From assembly GCA_018266215.1 (NCBI GenBank), contig JAFEAV010000030.1, positions 1-64,000 on the forward strand: DNA of 64,000 nucleotides. Reading direction: 5' to 3'. Below, piece after piece: positions 50,887-59,611 of this stretch. Source of the stretch: Cyanobacteria bacterium SZAS LIN-3 (GTDB taxonomy: Bacteria; Cyanobacteriota; Vampirovibrionia; Obscuribacterales; Obscuribacteraceae). Each line of letters starts with the position of its first letter. The first letter of the stretch is position 1. Under the pieces are notes generated by a model. It did no database searches and was not told where the DNA came from. It saw only the letters and a program-made list of their open reading frames with translations. The position numbers were made by a program, and so were the translations under genes.

Positions 50887-51444
50887 ATGCGGTTTGTAAA
50901 TTCTGTTTTGGCTTCCATACTTTGCCTCGGGCTGTCGCAGGCGGCTCTGGCGGGGAATTCCGAGAAGTACGAAGCCTGGTATTCGACCACGGCGACTATT
51001 CCAGGTTTCCCCGTGCAGAAGGGCGAGCTGCACACTTATTTTGACGGCAAAACGTATTTTTCTAAAACTGTGGACGGTGCGGGCAATGCCTCCAGCATGA
51101 CTATGCCGATATCTTGCGATACCACTACCCGAGAGTATCTTGACGGCATCGGCGCAAAACCACTGGGTACAAAGAAGATCGATGGTGTCGATTGCACGGG
51201 CTTTGCCTACGAAGACCAGATGATGCACAGACCTTCTGAAAACTGGTTGGATGATACCGGTCATCTGTACTATCAAATCATCCAGAAATATACCGGCCGT
51301 GAGGGGACCTGGGAGCAGCGCCGCACCAAGCATGTTTTGAATCCGACTGACAGCCCTCTGGCTCATGAAAGTAGTGCCTCGGGCGCGGGCCAATCAACCA
51401 GGGTGGCACCGACCCGGCCTGCAGTCAACAGGCCCGTCCGCTGA
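50887..51444 (+). CDS. secreted hypothetical protein, beta-rich
   Basis: 185 residues. AGGAG ribosome site; signal peptide MRFVNSVLASILCLGLSQAA ending ALAG. The mature part is beta-rich with many Tyr/Thr (KYEAWYSTTATIPGFPVQKG, ELHTYFDGKTYFSKTVDG) and two cysteines (SCDTT, VDCTG) that may pair. The C-terminus is Ser/Pro/Arg-rich and disordered. It is in an operon with the preceding peptidase-like gene. I recognise no family; a partner or inhibitor of that enzyme is possible but unproven. Confidence 0.65.
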   Translation: MRFVNSVLASILCLGLSQAALAGNSEKYEAWYSTTATIPGFPVQKGELHTYFDGKTYFSKTVDGAGNASSMTMPISCDTTTREYLDGIGAKPLGTKKIDGVDCTGFAYEDQMMHRPSENWLDDTGHLYYQIIQKYTGREGTWEQRRTKHVLNPTDSPLAHESSASGAGQSTRVAPTRPAVNRPVR

Positions 51445-51459
51445 TAGGCCGAAAAGGCC

Positions 51460-52482
51460 CTATTGTTCCTTAGTCTTTGGCTCAGGTGGCGACCAGTGGT
51501 CATAGGCTAACTTTGAAAATGCAGCAATCGCCTTTTCGCGGGCTGCCGCAGGTCGCGTGGAGTTTTTGACAAAAACCGCGATGCTCAAGTGACCGGCTCC
51601 GCCCGGCAGGGTAATTATCCCGGCGTCGTTGGTCGCGGCATTGATACCGTCGGTGCTGTCCCAGGTGCCCGTTTTGTGGGCCACAACTGTACCAACAGGC
51701 AAATCGCCTTTGAGGCGTTTGGGGCCGGTAGCCGTCTGCTCCATTACTTTCAGCAAGTGCTCTGTGGTTTCGGGCTTCAGGAGCTTGCCTCGATACAACT
51801 TCGTCAGCATGTCGGTTATGGCCGCGGGTGTCATGTCGTTTTCCGGATTTTCGATAAACCTTTTCGCGGCCAGACTCTTTTCCTTCTTTGGAACGGCCGC
51901 TACCAGTTTGGCAATTTTGTCCTTATTCCACCACTCGGTTACTTTTTCCTTGACTCCGCTATAGTCGAGAATAAGCTGGCATTCAGTATTTTTTACGTGT
52001 ATGTCGGGACAGCCAGCTTCATTCATAACTGCCTGTACGGCTTGCGGACCGCCTGCTCTATCCAGCAATATCGCATCGGCGGTGGTATCACTCTGGCAGA
52101 TCGATTGCTTGAGCAGATCGTCATAGGTGACGTCTAAACCGGCAGGCGGAAAGTTTGCTATCAACGGGCTGTGCGCGACGGGAAAAATGTCTTTTGCCGA
52201 CAGATGGATCTTTTCGTTTAGTTTGTACTGCCCTTTGTCGACAAGTTTCAAAAATGCGATGGCCTCGACTAATTTGACCACGCTGGCAGTGGGAAATCTC
52301 GTGTCAGGGTTGTATTGCATCGTCTGTCCAGATTCCAGATGCAGTACTGACGCACCGAGGGTGCCACCACTCTGCTGTTCGATCTTTTTGAATTTTTCCG
52401 GGAGCGAGTCCGCCGCTACGGCAGGCAGGCAGACAATGATTGTGGCCAGGCTAAGTGCAATGGTCTTTGTGGGGGCGAGCAT
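51460..52482 (-). CDS. class A beta-lactamase-like serine hydrolase with altered SDN motif
   Basis: 340 residues from ATG 52482; the frame is open to 52572 without a better start. Signal peptide MLAPTKTIALSLATIIVCLP ends at AVAA. The S-x-x-K motif is Ser67-V-V-Lys70 (TASVVK). The second motif is Ser131-Asp132-Thr133 (QSDTTAD), where class A enzymes have S-D-N. The third is KTG (HKTGTWDS). A Glu-containing loop (ENPENDMTP) is in the omega-loop region. It is secreted to the periplasm. Activity on beta-lactams cannot be inferred; it may be a peptidase-like relative. Confidence 0.85.
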   Translation of the reverse strand: MLAPTKTIALSLATIIVCLPAVAADSLPEKFKKIEQQSGGTLGASVLHLESGQTMQYNPDTRFPTASVVKLVEAIAFLKLVDKGQYKLNEKIHLSAKDIFPVAHSPLIANFPPAGLDVTYDDLLKQSICQSDTTADAILLDRAGGPQAVQAVMNEAGCPDIHVKNTECQLILDYSGVKEKVTEWWNKDKIAKLVAAVPKKEKSLAAKRFIENPENDMTPAAITDMLTKLYRGKLLKPETTEHLLKVMEQTATGPKRLKGDLPVGTVVAHKTGTWDSTDGINAATNDAGIITLPGGAGHLSIAVFVKNSTRPAAAREKAIAAFSKLAYDHWSPPEPKTKEQ

Positions 52483-52592
52483 AATTTTGAGTTGTACCGA
52501 TTCTTTCGTTAAGGGGCAGAGCGTTATTTTAACAGTTTCCTCGATTATTCTGAAGAAGGACTCTGTCGGCACCGCGCCTTCTTTTTGCCGTA

Positions 52593-52640
52593 AATGAAAC
52601 GCGAATGAAACGCGAATATCTCCTTGTTCGCCGAAACGCG
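52593..52640. promoter_or_regulatory. tandem 11-bp direct repeats upstream of the GT20 gene
   Basis: AATGAAACGCG occurs twice in perfect tandem (52593-52603, 52604-52614), with a third core GAAACGCG at 52633-52640. Exact 11-bp spacing is typical of OmpR/PhoB-family binding boxes. It lies about 90 bp before the GT20 start and 110 bp before the divergent beta-lactamase-like gene, close to two such regulators. Confidence 0.6.
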
Positions 52641-52729
52641 TTTGAAAAATGCGCCACCTATGATGATTTCAGAGTCTTCGAAAGGCGTCGAGCATTAGCG
52701 CGACAGTGCCTTTCTAACTGAGGTGCATC

Positions 52730-54115
52730 ATGCAAATTCTTTCATACCGCGGTCCGAGCGCTCCAGGAGGGGTTGCCAGCGCAGTAACGCAGATATTTGA
52801 GCAGGAGAACAGCTCAAGTGAATGGTGGTTCATTGAAGGAGAAAGCCTGATTTGCAAAAGTGCACAGGGAGAAGATACAAACTATGTCCTTGAAACTACG
52901 CTGATAGAAAACCATTATAGATATTGCAATAATTTTCTCTGGCCTGTCTTACATGATCTGCCCGAATTCGCCCATTATACTGAAGAAGAGAGACTCAGCT
53001 ACAAGGCCTTTAATTCTGGCATAGCCTTCAGGCTGAGGTCTGTAGAAAAGGATAATCGAAGCGGCATTTTCGTGAACGACTATCAGTTTGCGCTGATGCC
53101 AAACCTGTTGAAGCATTCTTTAGACTGCTTTGTTTTCTGGCACATTCCCTGGCCGAAGTCTGTCAGACCGGAGCATGTAGAGGCCATGACGGAAGTGGCT
53201 ACTGGACTACTTCATGCGAAAGTCGTCGGATTCCATACAGACGAATATCGGGAAAATTTCTTTCGTTTCGTCCACCACCACATGCCGCAATTCAAAGTCC
53301 TGAACTCGGATCACACGATCAACTTTTTTGATAAATCAACATATAGAACTCATTCTACAAAGTTTGTCAGTGCCCCCCTGGGAATAGATAGCGATCACTG
53401 GAGCTGCCTTGCGAATCTGAGAAGTCTGCGCCAGGAGATTCCGACACCGCCGGGAATTCCAATGATCTTGAGTGTCGATCGCACAGATTATACAAAGGGT
53501 GTTGCTGAACGGTTTGATGCGATAGACCGATTCTTTGAAAAATTCCCTGAATGGCAACAAAAAGTTTCCTTCCTCCAGCTTGGGACACGATCCAGGCAGG
53601 GGCTGCCCGAATTTGATCGTTACTGGCAAATTTGTCATGAGCGTTTCACTGCTCTCAACTCTACCAGAGCTGTGGGAGGCTGGCAGCCTCTTGTTTGGAC
53701 CGATGTGCCGCGGACGGGGGGAGAGTTGGCCAATCTATACAGCAAGGCCTCTGTAATGCTCGTGAGTCCCATTCGAGACGGATTGAATTTGACCGCCAAG
53801 GAGTACGTTGCTTGTCAGAAGGTTCGGCCGGGAGTCCTGGGACTCTCAAGGGGAGCGGGAGCCTTTCATGAGCTTGGTCGTGGCTGTGTCGAGCTTGACC
53901 CGCTCGACCCTGATGCTTTTGCCTGCTCCATTGCCCGCTGTCTGACGATGAGTGAAAGCGAAAAATACACCCGAACCCAAATAATGAAGGAGTCTCTAGT
54001 TTCGAATTCTTTGGCCCGCTGGTGGGAGACGTTTGAGCAGCATTGCCGGTTGACTCAGGCGAAGGGAATACTGGAGCGGCAGGGAGGGTCTATACCTGAG
54101 AGGGCTTGCAGTTAA
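52730..54115 (+). CDS. GT20 family glycosyltransferase (trehalose-6-phosphate synthase-like)
   Basis: 461 residues, GT-B fold. Motifs as in OtsA-like enzymes: SYRGPSAPGGVASAV (N-terminal loop), VNDYQFALMPNLL, FWHIPWPKS, SVDRTDYTKGVAERF with Arg251 and Lys256 (phosphate/donor-binding pair), and SPIRDGLNLTAKEYVACQ with Asp350 and Glu358. It transfers glucose from a nucleotide sugar to a sugar phosphate. The usual HDYH has become NDYQ and HIPFP has become HIPWP, so trehalose-phosphate, glucosylglycerol-phosphate or another product is possible. No phosphatase gene (OtsB-like) is adjacent. Cytosolic; an osmolyte role is likely. Confidence 0.85.
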   Translation: MQILSYRGPSAPGGVASAVTQIFEQENSSSEWWFIEGESLICKSAQGEDTNYVLETTLIENHYRYCNNFLWPVLHDLPEFAHYTEEERLSYKAFNSGIAFRLRSVEKDNRSGIFVNDYQFALMPNLLKHSLDCFVFWHIPWPKSVRPEHVEAMTEVATGLLHAKVVGFHTDEYRENFFRFVHHHMPQFKVLNSDHTINFFDKSTYRTHSTKFVSAPLGIDSDHWSCLANLRSLRQEIPTPPGIPMILSVDRTDYTKGVAERFDAIDRFFEKFPEWQQKVSFLQLGTRSRQGLPEFDRYWQICHERFTALNSTRAVGGWQPLVWTDVPRTGGELANLYSKASVMLVSPIRDGLNLTAKEYVACQKVRPGVLGLSRGAGAFHELGRGCVELDPLDPDAFACSIARCLTMSESEKYTRTQIMKESLVSNSLARWWETFEQHCRLTQAKGILERQGGSIPERACS

Positions 54116-54228
54116 TTGTTCCATGCGCTGATAATGGTTCTTGAAACGGTTTACAATCATCCTGGAGGAGGGCGTTTGCAGGAGCGAAAATTCTCTGAGG
54201 TATCAACTAATCGCGAGTGACTGACTTC

Positions 54229-54891
54229 ATGGCCTACATATTGCTTGCAGAAGATGATCAATTCCTGGCGGATGGTTTGTCCAGGACCCTGCGGCATGGT
54301 GGTCACAAGGTTGACAGTGCGAAGAACGGAATAGATGCAGAGGCTGCAGTTTTCAGCAACGTTTACGACTTGCTTATTCTCGACATTGGCCTGCCTCAGA
54401 GAGACGGTCTGACTGTACTGGAGAATCTGCGCCGGGAGGGAAAATCGCTGCCAGTTCTCATTTTGACGGCACGCGACACACCGGAAGACCGGATTTTGGG
54501 TCTTGACCGCGGAGCTAATGACTATCTTTGCAAACCCTTCAATGTTGGTGAGTTGGAGGCAAGAATAAGGGCACTGTTGCGCAAGGAGAAATGGGCTAAC
54601 CAGGTCACAATTAGGGTTGGTACGCTTTCACTGGACACGCTGACGAACAAATTCTCCATTGACGATCAGCCTCTTGATCTGTCGGCGCGTGAGTATCTTG
54701 TGTTGGAGCTCATGCTTCAGAGGAGAGGCAGAGTCGTGTTCAAGAACGACTTGATTGAACATCTCGCCTCCCTGGAGCGCGACATGTCGAGCAATGCGTT
54801 GGATATTGTTATTCACCGGTTGCGGAAAAAGATTGACCATTCGGGCTGCTTGATACAAACCGTAAAAGGTTTGGGGTTCATCATTGAGTAG
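54229..54891 (+). CDS. OmpR-family response regulator (QseB/TctD-like)
   Basis: 220 residues from ATG 54229 (MAYILLAEDDQ). The receiver domain has DD at residues 9-10 region, phospho-acceptor Asp52 (LILDIGLPQRDG), ILTARDTPED and CKPFN. The winged-helix domain begins near residue 125 (LDLSAREYLVLELMLQRRGR). The gene order RR then HK with overlapping ends (TTGAGTAG) is the QseBC arrangement. A paralogous pair lies 2.7 kb further on. Together with the 11-bp repeats upstream, a link to the GT20 gene is possible. Confidence 0.92.
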   Translation: MAYILLAEDDQFLADGLSRTLRHGGHKVDSAKNGIDAEAAVFSNVYDLLILDIGLPQRDGLTVLENLRREGKSLPVLILTARDTPEDRILGLDRGANDYLCKPFNVGELEARIRALLRKEKWANQVTIRVGTLSLDTLTNKFSIDDQPLDLSAREYLVLELMLQRRGRVVFKNDLIEHLASLERDMSSNALDIVIHRLRKKIDHSGCLIQTVKGLGFIIE

Positions 54892-56353
54892 GCAGTGGAA
54901 GAAATCGATCAAGCATCACTTATTAATGTGGCTTTTAGTGCCTCTGTTGACCCTGGCATTGGTCAGCACAGTGGCTTCTTATTTTCTGGGTTTGGCCCTG
55001 GCCCGAGGCATTTATGATAAACAGCTTTCCAATTCGGCCGACTCTGTAATTGCTCGGATCAAGACCAACGGCGATAAGTTGACTGTGGATTTGCCGCCGG
55101 CTGCATTGGCTATTCTTAAGCATAACTATCAGGATGACTTCTATTTTCAGGTGATTTCACCCGATGGCAAGGTGATCTCCGGCGACAAGTTGCTGCCGGT
55201 GCCGTCTAACCTGATCGATAATGCCAGTGGTGCGGCGATACCCACCGAGGCAAGTCCCCAGGCGATTGTGAGCAAAGACGAGGATGAACCAATCTTTCGC
55301 ACTATTGAATTCAAAGGGCGCGAATTGCGAGTGGTTACTCAAAAAGTTCCGACACCGGATTCGATTTTTGGGCACGTCTTTATTCAGGCTGCGGAAACCC
55401 GAAATACTCGTAAGGAGCTGGCTAATCAAATTTCCATCAGTATTTTTCTGGCACAAATGGCTATTATCATTTGCGGTGCCGCGGCCGTCTGGATTGGTGT
55501 CGGACGGGGTTTGCGCCCATTAGCCAAAGTTGAGATGGCTGTGCAGGCGCGAGCAGCAGGAGATCTTAGCCCTTTGAATGCTGATGAGCCCGTAGAAATC
55601 ATTTCTCTGATCACGGCCTTAAATAGACTTTTCAAGCAACTCGAAAATGATTTGGAGCTGCAAAAGCGTTTTACTTCAAATGCAGCGCATCAGCTGAGGA
55701 CTCCACTGGCTGTAGTCACGACATATTGCGACCTTGCTCGCAAGATGGTTAAAGAACCTGATGTGCAAGATGTATTGGCTGAGCTGGAAGCCGCGATTAA
55801 TAGAATGAGCCGCCTGGTCAATCGACTATTAGTGTTGGCGCGGTCCGAACCAGGTGCCGCGATAGAGAGGCCGCTTGTACAGATTGAACTGAGTGCGGTG
55901 GCCTCAGAAGTCACTGCTGCGCATGTTCCTGAAGCGATCCGCAAGAAAATAGAATTTGAATTTCTCGCGCCGTCGGAGCCCGCAGTGGTCTACGGCGATC
56001 GCAATGGCCTTGAGGAGCTAATTTCCAATCTTGTTGAAAACAGCATTCTATACTCGGATCCAGGCGGCAAAATTAAAGTCATAGTGCAGACTGTTCATGA
56101 TGCCAACAAGACATTGCTGACTGTTGAGGACAGCGGATGCGGTATTCCTGAGCATGAACGAGAAAAGGTCTTTGAGCGATTCTATCGTGGCGCGGGAACA
56201 GATAAGCCGGGGACTGGGTTGGGGCTTGCAATTGTAAGAGAAGTAGCGATCGCGCATGGAGCGGTAGTCCAGATAAAATCGGGTAGCAGCGGACGCGGCA
56301 CTGCGATTGTTGTGAGTTTCCCTGGAAATGGCCACGAATCAAGGAAGTCGTAG
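54884..56353 (+). CDS. membrane sensor histidine kinase (QseC/TctE-like)
   Basis: 489 residues. TTG start at 54884, overlapping the regulator's stop. TM1 at about 13-38 (LLMWLLVPLLTLALVSTVAS), a periplasmic sensor region (PPAALAILKHNYQDDFYFQV) and TM2 at about 183-206. A HAMP domain follows (RGLRPLAKVEMAVQARAAGD), then the H-box NAAHQLRTPLAVV with His269, N box LISNLVENSILYSD and G boxes DSGCGIPEHE and GTGLGLAIV. It forms a pair with the preceding regulator. Confidence 0.93.
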   Translation: MSRQWKKSIKHHLLMWLLVPLLTLALVSTVASYFLGLALARGIYDKQLSNSADSVIARIKTNGDKLTVDLPPAALAILKHNYQDDFYFQVISPDGKVISGDKLLPVPSNLIDNASGAAIPTEASPQAIVSKDEDEPIFRTIEFKGRELRVVTQKVPTPDSIFGHVFIQAAETRNTRKELANQISISIFLAQMAIIICGAAAVWIGVGRGLRPLAKVEMAVQARAAGDLSPLNADEPVEIISLITALNRLFKQLENDLELQKRFTSNAAHQLRTPLAVVTTYCDLARKMVKEPDVQDVLAELEAAINRMSRLVNRLLVLARSEPGAAIERPLVQIELSAVASEVTAAHVPEAIRKKIEFEFLAPSEPAVVYGDRNGLEELISNLVENSILYSDPGGKIKVIVQTVHDANKTLLTVEDSGCGIPEHEREKVFERFYRGAGTDKPGTGLGLAIVREVAIAHGAVVQIKSGSSGRGTAIVVSFPGNGHESRKS

Positions 56354-56407
56354 TCGTTGCTTCCCTCATCTGGTGACGGTACAATGTCGGACGGCTAGGA
56401 GTTGAAG

Positions 56408-56764
56408 ATGAGTACTGGCGACAATGGTTCCCTGTTGATTGGCTCAATTTTGGCTGCGCTGGTCGGTTACGGCATTCTCACTGGCCAGTCAACCAGCAGA
56501 ATAAACATATCATTTGGCAAGGATCCGCTAATTTGGTGCATCGCTTCCGGGATGCAATTATTTATTGCGGTTGTTTGCCTGCTGCATGTCCACGTCCTTC
56601 AGCAAGTAGCTCCAAGTTTGTGTTTGCCCGATCTTTTAAACGACTTTAAGTCGGCAAACAAGGGAGAACTATTTGTCATTTTCATTCTCGGGAGTACCGT
56701 CGCGGGTGGCATTTGCTATGGACTCCGACGCCTGGTGATTGCAATTTCGCCTAAGGACAGATGA
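56408..56764 (+). CDS. small membrane protein between two two-component operons
   Basis: 118 residues with AGGAG before ATG 56408. Three hydrophobic segments: about residues 9-27 (LLIGSILAALVGYGILTG), 44-62 (IWCIASGMQLFIAVVCLLHV) and 88-108 (LFVIFILGSTVAGGICYGLR). No family recognised. It sits between the two QseBC-like pairs and could belong to either transcript. Confidence 0.65.
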   Translation: MSTGDNGSLLIGSILAALVGYGILTGQSTSRINISFGKDPLIWCIASGMQLFIAVVCLLHVHVLQQVAPSLCLPDLLNDFKSANKGELFVIFILGSTVAGGICYGLRRLVIAISPKDR

Positions 56765-56907
56765 GCATTGCCTTTTCAAGCAATTGGTTGAATTGACCGG
56801 GCTGGTAAGAACAATTTCATGTTGGGTTTCGCCGAAAAGACGGAAGCTTTTGACAGGAAATTGCAAGAACTTACTATTAGGCTTTGCTTGAGGATCACGA
56901 TCGGCAT

Positions 56908-57576
56908 ATGCGACTATTACTTGCGGAAGACGATGATTTTTTTGCGAATGCGCTGCGCTTGGGACTGGAGTCGCAAGGCTATAGTGTCGATTCGGTCAGG
57001 ACCGGCACGGAAGCGGCCAACGCGCTTGAGTTGTCGACTTACGATCTGCTGGTGCTCGATTTGGGGTTACCCGAAATCGATGGTAGCCGGGTATTGAAGC
57101 AGTTGAGAGCGGCCGGTAACCCCGTTCCGGTAATTGTTATCACTGCTCGAGATGCCGTATCGGACAGAATCGCCGGGTTGGATCTGGGCGCTAATGATTA
57201 TTTGATCAAACCCTTTGATTTTGGCGAATTGGAGGCGCGAATACGTGCTCTGTTGAGAAAGAGCGTCTGGGGCAATCGTATGGAGATTGACCATGGGCCG
57301 ATTAAATTTGTGGTGAATACAAGAGAGGTGTTCATAAACGACGAGTTGGCCGAGTTTACGCAGAGAGAAGTCGCTGTTCTGGAGTTGCTGTTAAAACGAG
57401 CTGGCAAGCTTGTCGGCAAGCGTCTCATTGTCGAGCATGTGGCAACCTGGGAAGAAGAGCCGAGCGAAAATGCGATAGAGATAGTTATTCATAGATTGCG
57501 GCGAAAGCTTGAAGGGACCGAAGTTAAGATCAGGACAATTCATGGCTTTGGGTATCTGCTGGAAGTGTTTGAATGA
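56908..57576 (+). CDS. OmpR-family response regulator, paralogue of the one at 54229
   Basis: 222 residues. ATG 56908 gives MRLLLAEDDDFFANALRLGL. The phospho-acceptor is Asp51 (LLVLDLGLPEIDG), and the receiver contains ITARDAVSDR and LIKPFDFGELEARIRALLRK. A winged-helix DNA-binding domain follows (FTQREVAVLELLLKRAGKLV ... IRTIHGFGYLLEV). It overlaps its kinase gene by four bases (ATGA). Close similarity to the regulator at 54229 indicates a segmental duplication of the two-gene unit. Confidence 0.92.
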   Translation: MRLLLAEDDDFFANALRLGLESQGYSVDSVRTGTEAANALELSTYDLLVLDLGLPEIDGSRVLKQLRAAGNPVPVIVITARDAVSDRIAGLDLGANDYLIKPFDFGELEARIRALLRKSVWGNRMEIDHGPIKFVVNTREVFINDELAEFTQREVAVLELLLKRAGKLVGKRLIVEHVATWEEEPSENAIEIVIHRLRRKLEGTEVKIRTIHGFGYLLEVFE

Positions 57577-58946
57577 GACGGTCAATTCGTAAGGGGCTTG
57601 TGCTCTGGCTGTCGATCCTTCTTGGCACGGTGTGGCTGATCAGTTCAGTCGGTGGATATTGTCTGGCACTCAAATTCGCGGGTGAGGCTTTCGACCGAGA
57701 GCTTGTAAACTCTGCTGATTCCGTTGCGGCTAGAGTTCGCATAAAGGGCGGAAGAGTAGTTGTCGATTTGCCGCCGGCGGCTCAGGCCATCTTACGTCAC
57801 GACAATACTGATAGGTTTTACTATCAGGTACTGAGTTCAAAGGGTGAACGGTTGTCTGGTGATGAATGTCTTCCGAGGCCTCTACCAAGCCTCTCTAACG
57901 GGCGTCCGATTTTCAATACTGTTCGAGTTGGCGGCGATGATCTGCGGATCGTTCAGCTAAGTACGGTGGCGGAAGGACTAAACGAGGAAGTCATTATTCA
58001 GGTGGCAGAGACTATGCTCAGCCGACGACAGCTTTCGCAGTCGATCCTGGTGACTATCATTTTGCCGCAATTGTTAATGGCTATCCTTGGAGCCTCGGCT
58101 GTCTGGTTTGGTATTAGTGCCGGCTTGCAGCCTCTGAAGCAACTGCAGGCCGCTATTTCCGCTCGTACACCTGGCGATCTGAGCAGCATAAGCGATGCTA
58201 TTTCCCCGGAAGAGACTTATCCGCTTGTAAAGGCCATCAATGGATTGCTCGAGATTCTTCGCGAAGATGCACAAACCAAGCAACGCTTCATTGCTAACGC
58301 TTCTCATCAACTTAGAACTCCGCTAGCTGGTCTCAAAACGTATTCCAGTTTGGGCGTTAAGACGCGTACCCTGGATGAGATGCGAAATATGATGGAGCAA
58401 ATCGACAAAGGGCTGGACAGAACATCTCATCTGATTTCTCAATTGTTGGTGCTTGCTAGAAATGATTCTGCGACGCGAACAATCGCCACCGACGAGATGA
58501 TCGATCTTAATTTCGTTGCTTCTGATGTTGTGGAACAGCACATTAATCAGGCGATCCGGAAGAATATTGATATTGGTTTTGGTCCATCTGAGAAGTCGGC
58601 ACTTATTACTGGAGATCGTATCGGCATCCATGAACTTGTCGGCAATCTGGTCGATAATGCAATTAAGTACACGCCAAGTGGCGGTAAGGTCATCGTCGGT
58701 CTAGACGTGTCAAAGGAAAATGTAACCCTGGATGTGAGGGATACGGGTTGCGGTATACCAGTGAAGGACAGGGACCGTATATTTGAGCGTTTTTACCGAG
58801 TTGAAGGCGCCTCAGCGGACGGCTCTGGTCTGGGTCTGGCCATCGTACGTGATGTCGCAAATCATCACGGCGCTCGAATTTTGGTTGAGGCTGGGGACAA
58901 CGGTACGGGGTCAAGATTTAAGGTGGTTTTCCCCTCGGCCGTTTAG
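57573..58946 (+). CDS. membrane sensor histidine kinase, paralogue of the one at 54884
   Basis: 457 residues. TM1 at about 8-30 (LVLWLSILLGTVWLISSVGG), periplasmic region starting AGEAFDRELVNSADSV and containing PPAAQAILRHDNTDRFYYQV, closely like its paralogue. TM2 at about 155-175, HAMP-like linker, H-box NASHQLRTPLAGL with His245, N box LVGNLVDNAIKYTP, and G boxes DTGCGIPVKD and GSGLGLAIVRD. The shared PPAA-A-ILxH motif in the sensor loop suggests related ligands. Confidence 0.93.
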   Translation: MRRSIRKGLVLWLSILLGTVWLISSVGGYCLALKFAGEAFDRELVNSADSVAARVRIKGGRVVVDLPPAAQAILRHDNTDRFYYQVLSSKGERLSGDECLPRPLPSLSNGRPIFNTVRVGGDDLRIVQLSTVAEGLNEEVIIQVAETMLSRRQLSQSILVTIILPQLLMAILGASAVWFGISAGLQPLKQLQAAISARTPGDLSSISDAISPEETYPLVKAINGLLEILREDAQTKQRFIANASHQLRTPLAGLKTYSSLGVKTRTLDEMRNMMEQIDKGLDRTSHLISQLLVLARNDSATRTIATDEMIDLNFVASDVVEQHINQAIRKNIDIGFGPSEKSALITGDRIGIHELVGNLVDNAIKYTPSGGKVIVGLDVSKENVTLDVRDTGCGIPVKDRDRIFERFYRVEGASADGSGLGLAIVRDVANHHGARILVEAGDNGTGSRFKVVFPSAV

Positions 58947-59036
58947 GTGGTTGCCGCTTTGCTTTTGAATCTACACCGGGGTTGCAAAGTCCATTTGGCA
59001 AGCAATCCGCAAGAACTTTGGTATAGCATCGTCCAC

Positions 59037-59118
59037 TGGTGATTCTCTTGATTAGAGTATGGATTCGTCTCCTTCCTGTTGTCAGCGTCCAGGCTCCGGC
59101 CTAACGTGAGAATCACCA
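59037..59118 (+). ncRNA. possible structured RNA: long-range 11-bp stem enclosing a hairpin
   Basis: TGGTGATTCTC (59037-59047) pairs exactly with GAGAATCACCA (59108-59118), enclosing 60 nt that include a short GC hairpin (AGGC-TCCG-GCCT, 59091-59102). An A-run (A9) follows. On the minus strand this would be T9, but upstream of the stem. It lies in the 296-bp gap between the kinase and the lipoprotein gene, so it may be a leader element or small RNA. No known riboswitch class is recognised. Confidence 0.35.
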
Positions 59119-59242
59119 ATTTGTAAAAAAAAATGGGGATTTGAACGGTAAGGTAGTTGGCTTTGAATGCGGATTTCTGCTTTTTGAGCCCACTGGTCCA
59201 GTCGGAAGATTCAATAGTAAGAATAAACAACCAGGAGAGTAA

Positions 59243-59518
59243 ATGCGTTTTTCACTAAATACACTGGCAGCTCTGATAGTAATCTCGTGTGTGGCCGGAT
59301 GCTCTAAGCCGGAAGCGGCTTCGACGACCAGCACTACTACGTCCGCCTCGACAGAGACATCCACAGCTACTGGTACTGATGCGGCTATTACGGATACGAC
59401 TGCGACAGGAAATGATACCGCGGCGGCCGATGGCGCAGCAAAAACCGAAACGACTGAGCAAGAGACGAAACAGGTCAAGAAAAGTACTTCCAAAAAGAGT
59501 GTCAAGAAGGGTCACTAA
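59243..59518 (+). CDS. small Thr/Ser/Ala-rich lipoprotein
   Basis: 91 residues with AGGAGAGTAA before the ATG. The signal sequence MRFSLNTLAALIVISCVAGC has a lipobox V-A-G-C with Cys20 as the lipidation site. The mature part is a disordered Thr/Ala/Ser-rich linker (TTSTTTSASTETSTATG), and the tail is Lys-rich (KKSTSKKSVKKGH), which could bind acidic polymers or peptidoglycan. Function is unknown. Confidence 0.7.
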   Translation: MRFSLNTLAALIVISCVAGCSKPEAASTTSTTTSASTETSTATGTDAAITDTTATGNDTAAADGAAKTETTEQETKQVKKSTSKKSVKKGH

Positions 59519-59541
59519 TCCCGCATCTACTGATACCCTGA

Positions 59542-59569
59542 GAGGTGTCGCTGAGCTCAGCGGCACCTC
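59542..59569 (+). terminator. 14-bp palindromic hairpin after the lipoprotein gene
   Basis: GAGGTGTCGCTGAG pairs with CTCAGCGGCACCTC (one G-T pair), a near-perfect 28-base palindrome 24 bp past the stop codon. It is followed by GGTTGT, only weakly T-rich. Probable transcript end before the exchanger gene. Confidence 0.55.
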
Positions 59570-59611
59570 GGTTGTCGTAACAAGTGAAGTTGGGAATGTG
59601 GTGTACGGTTG

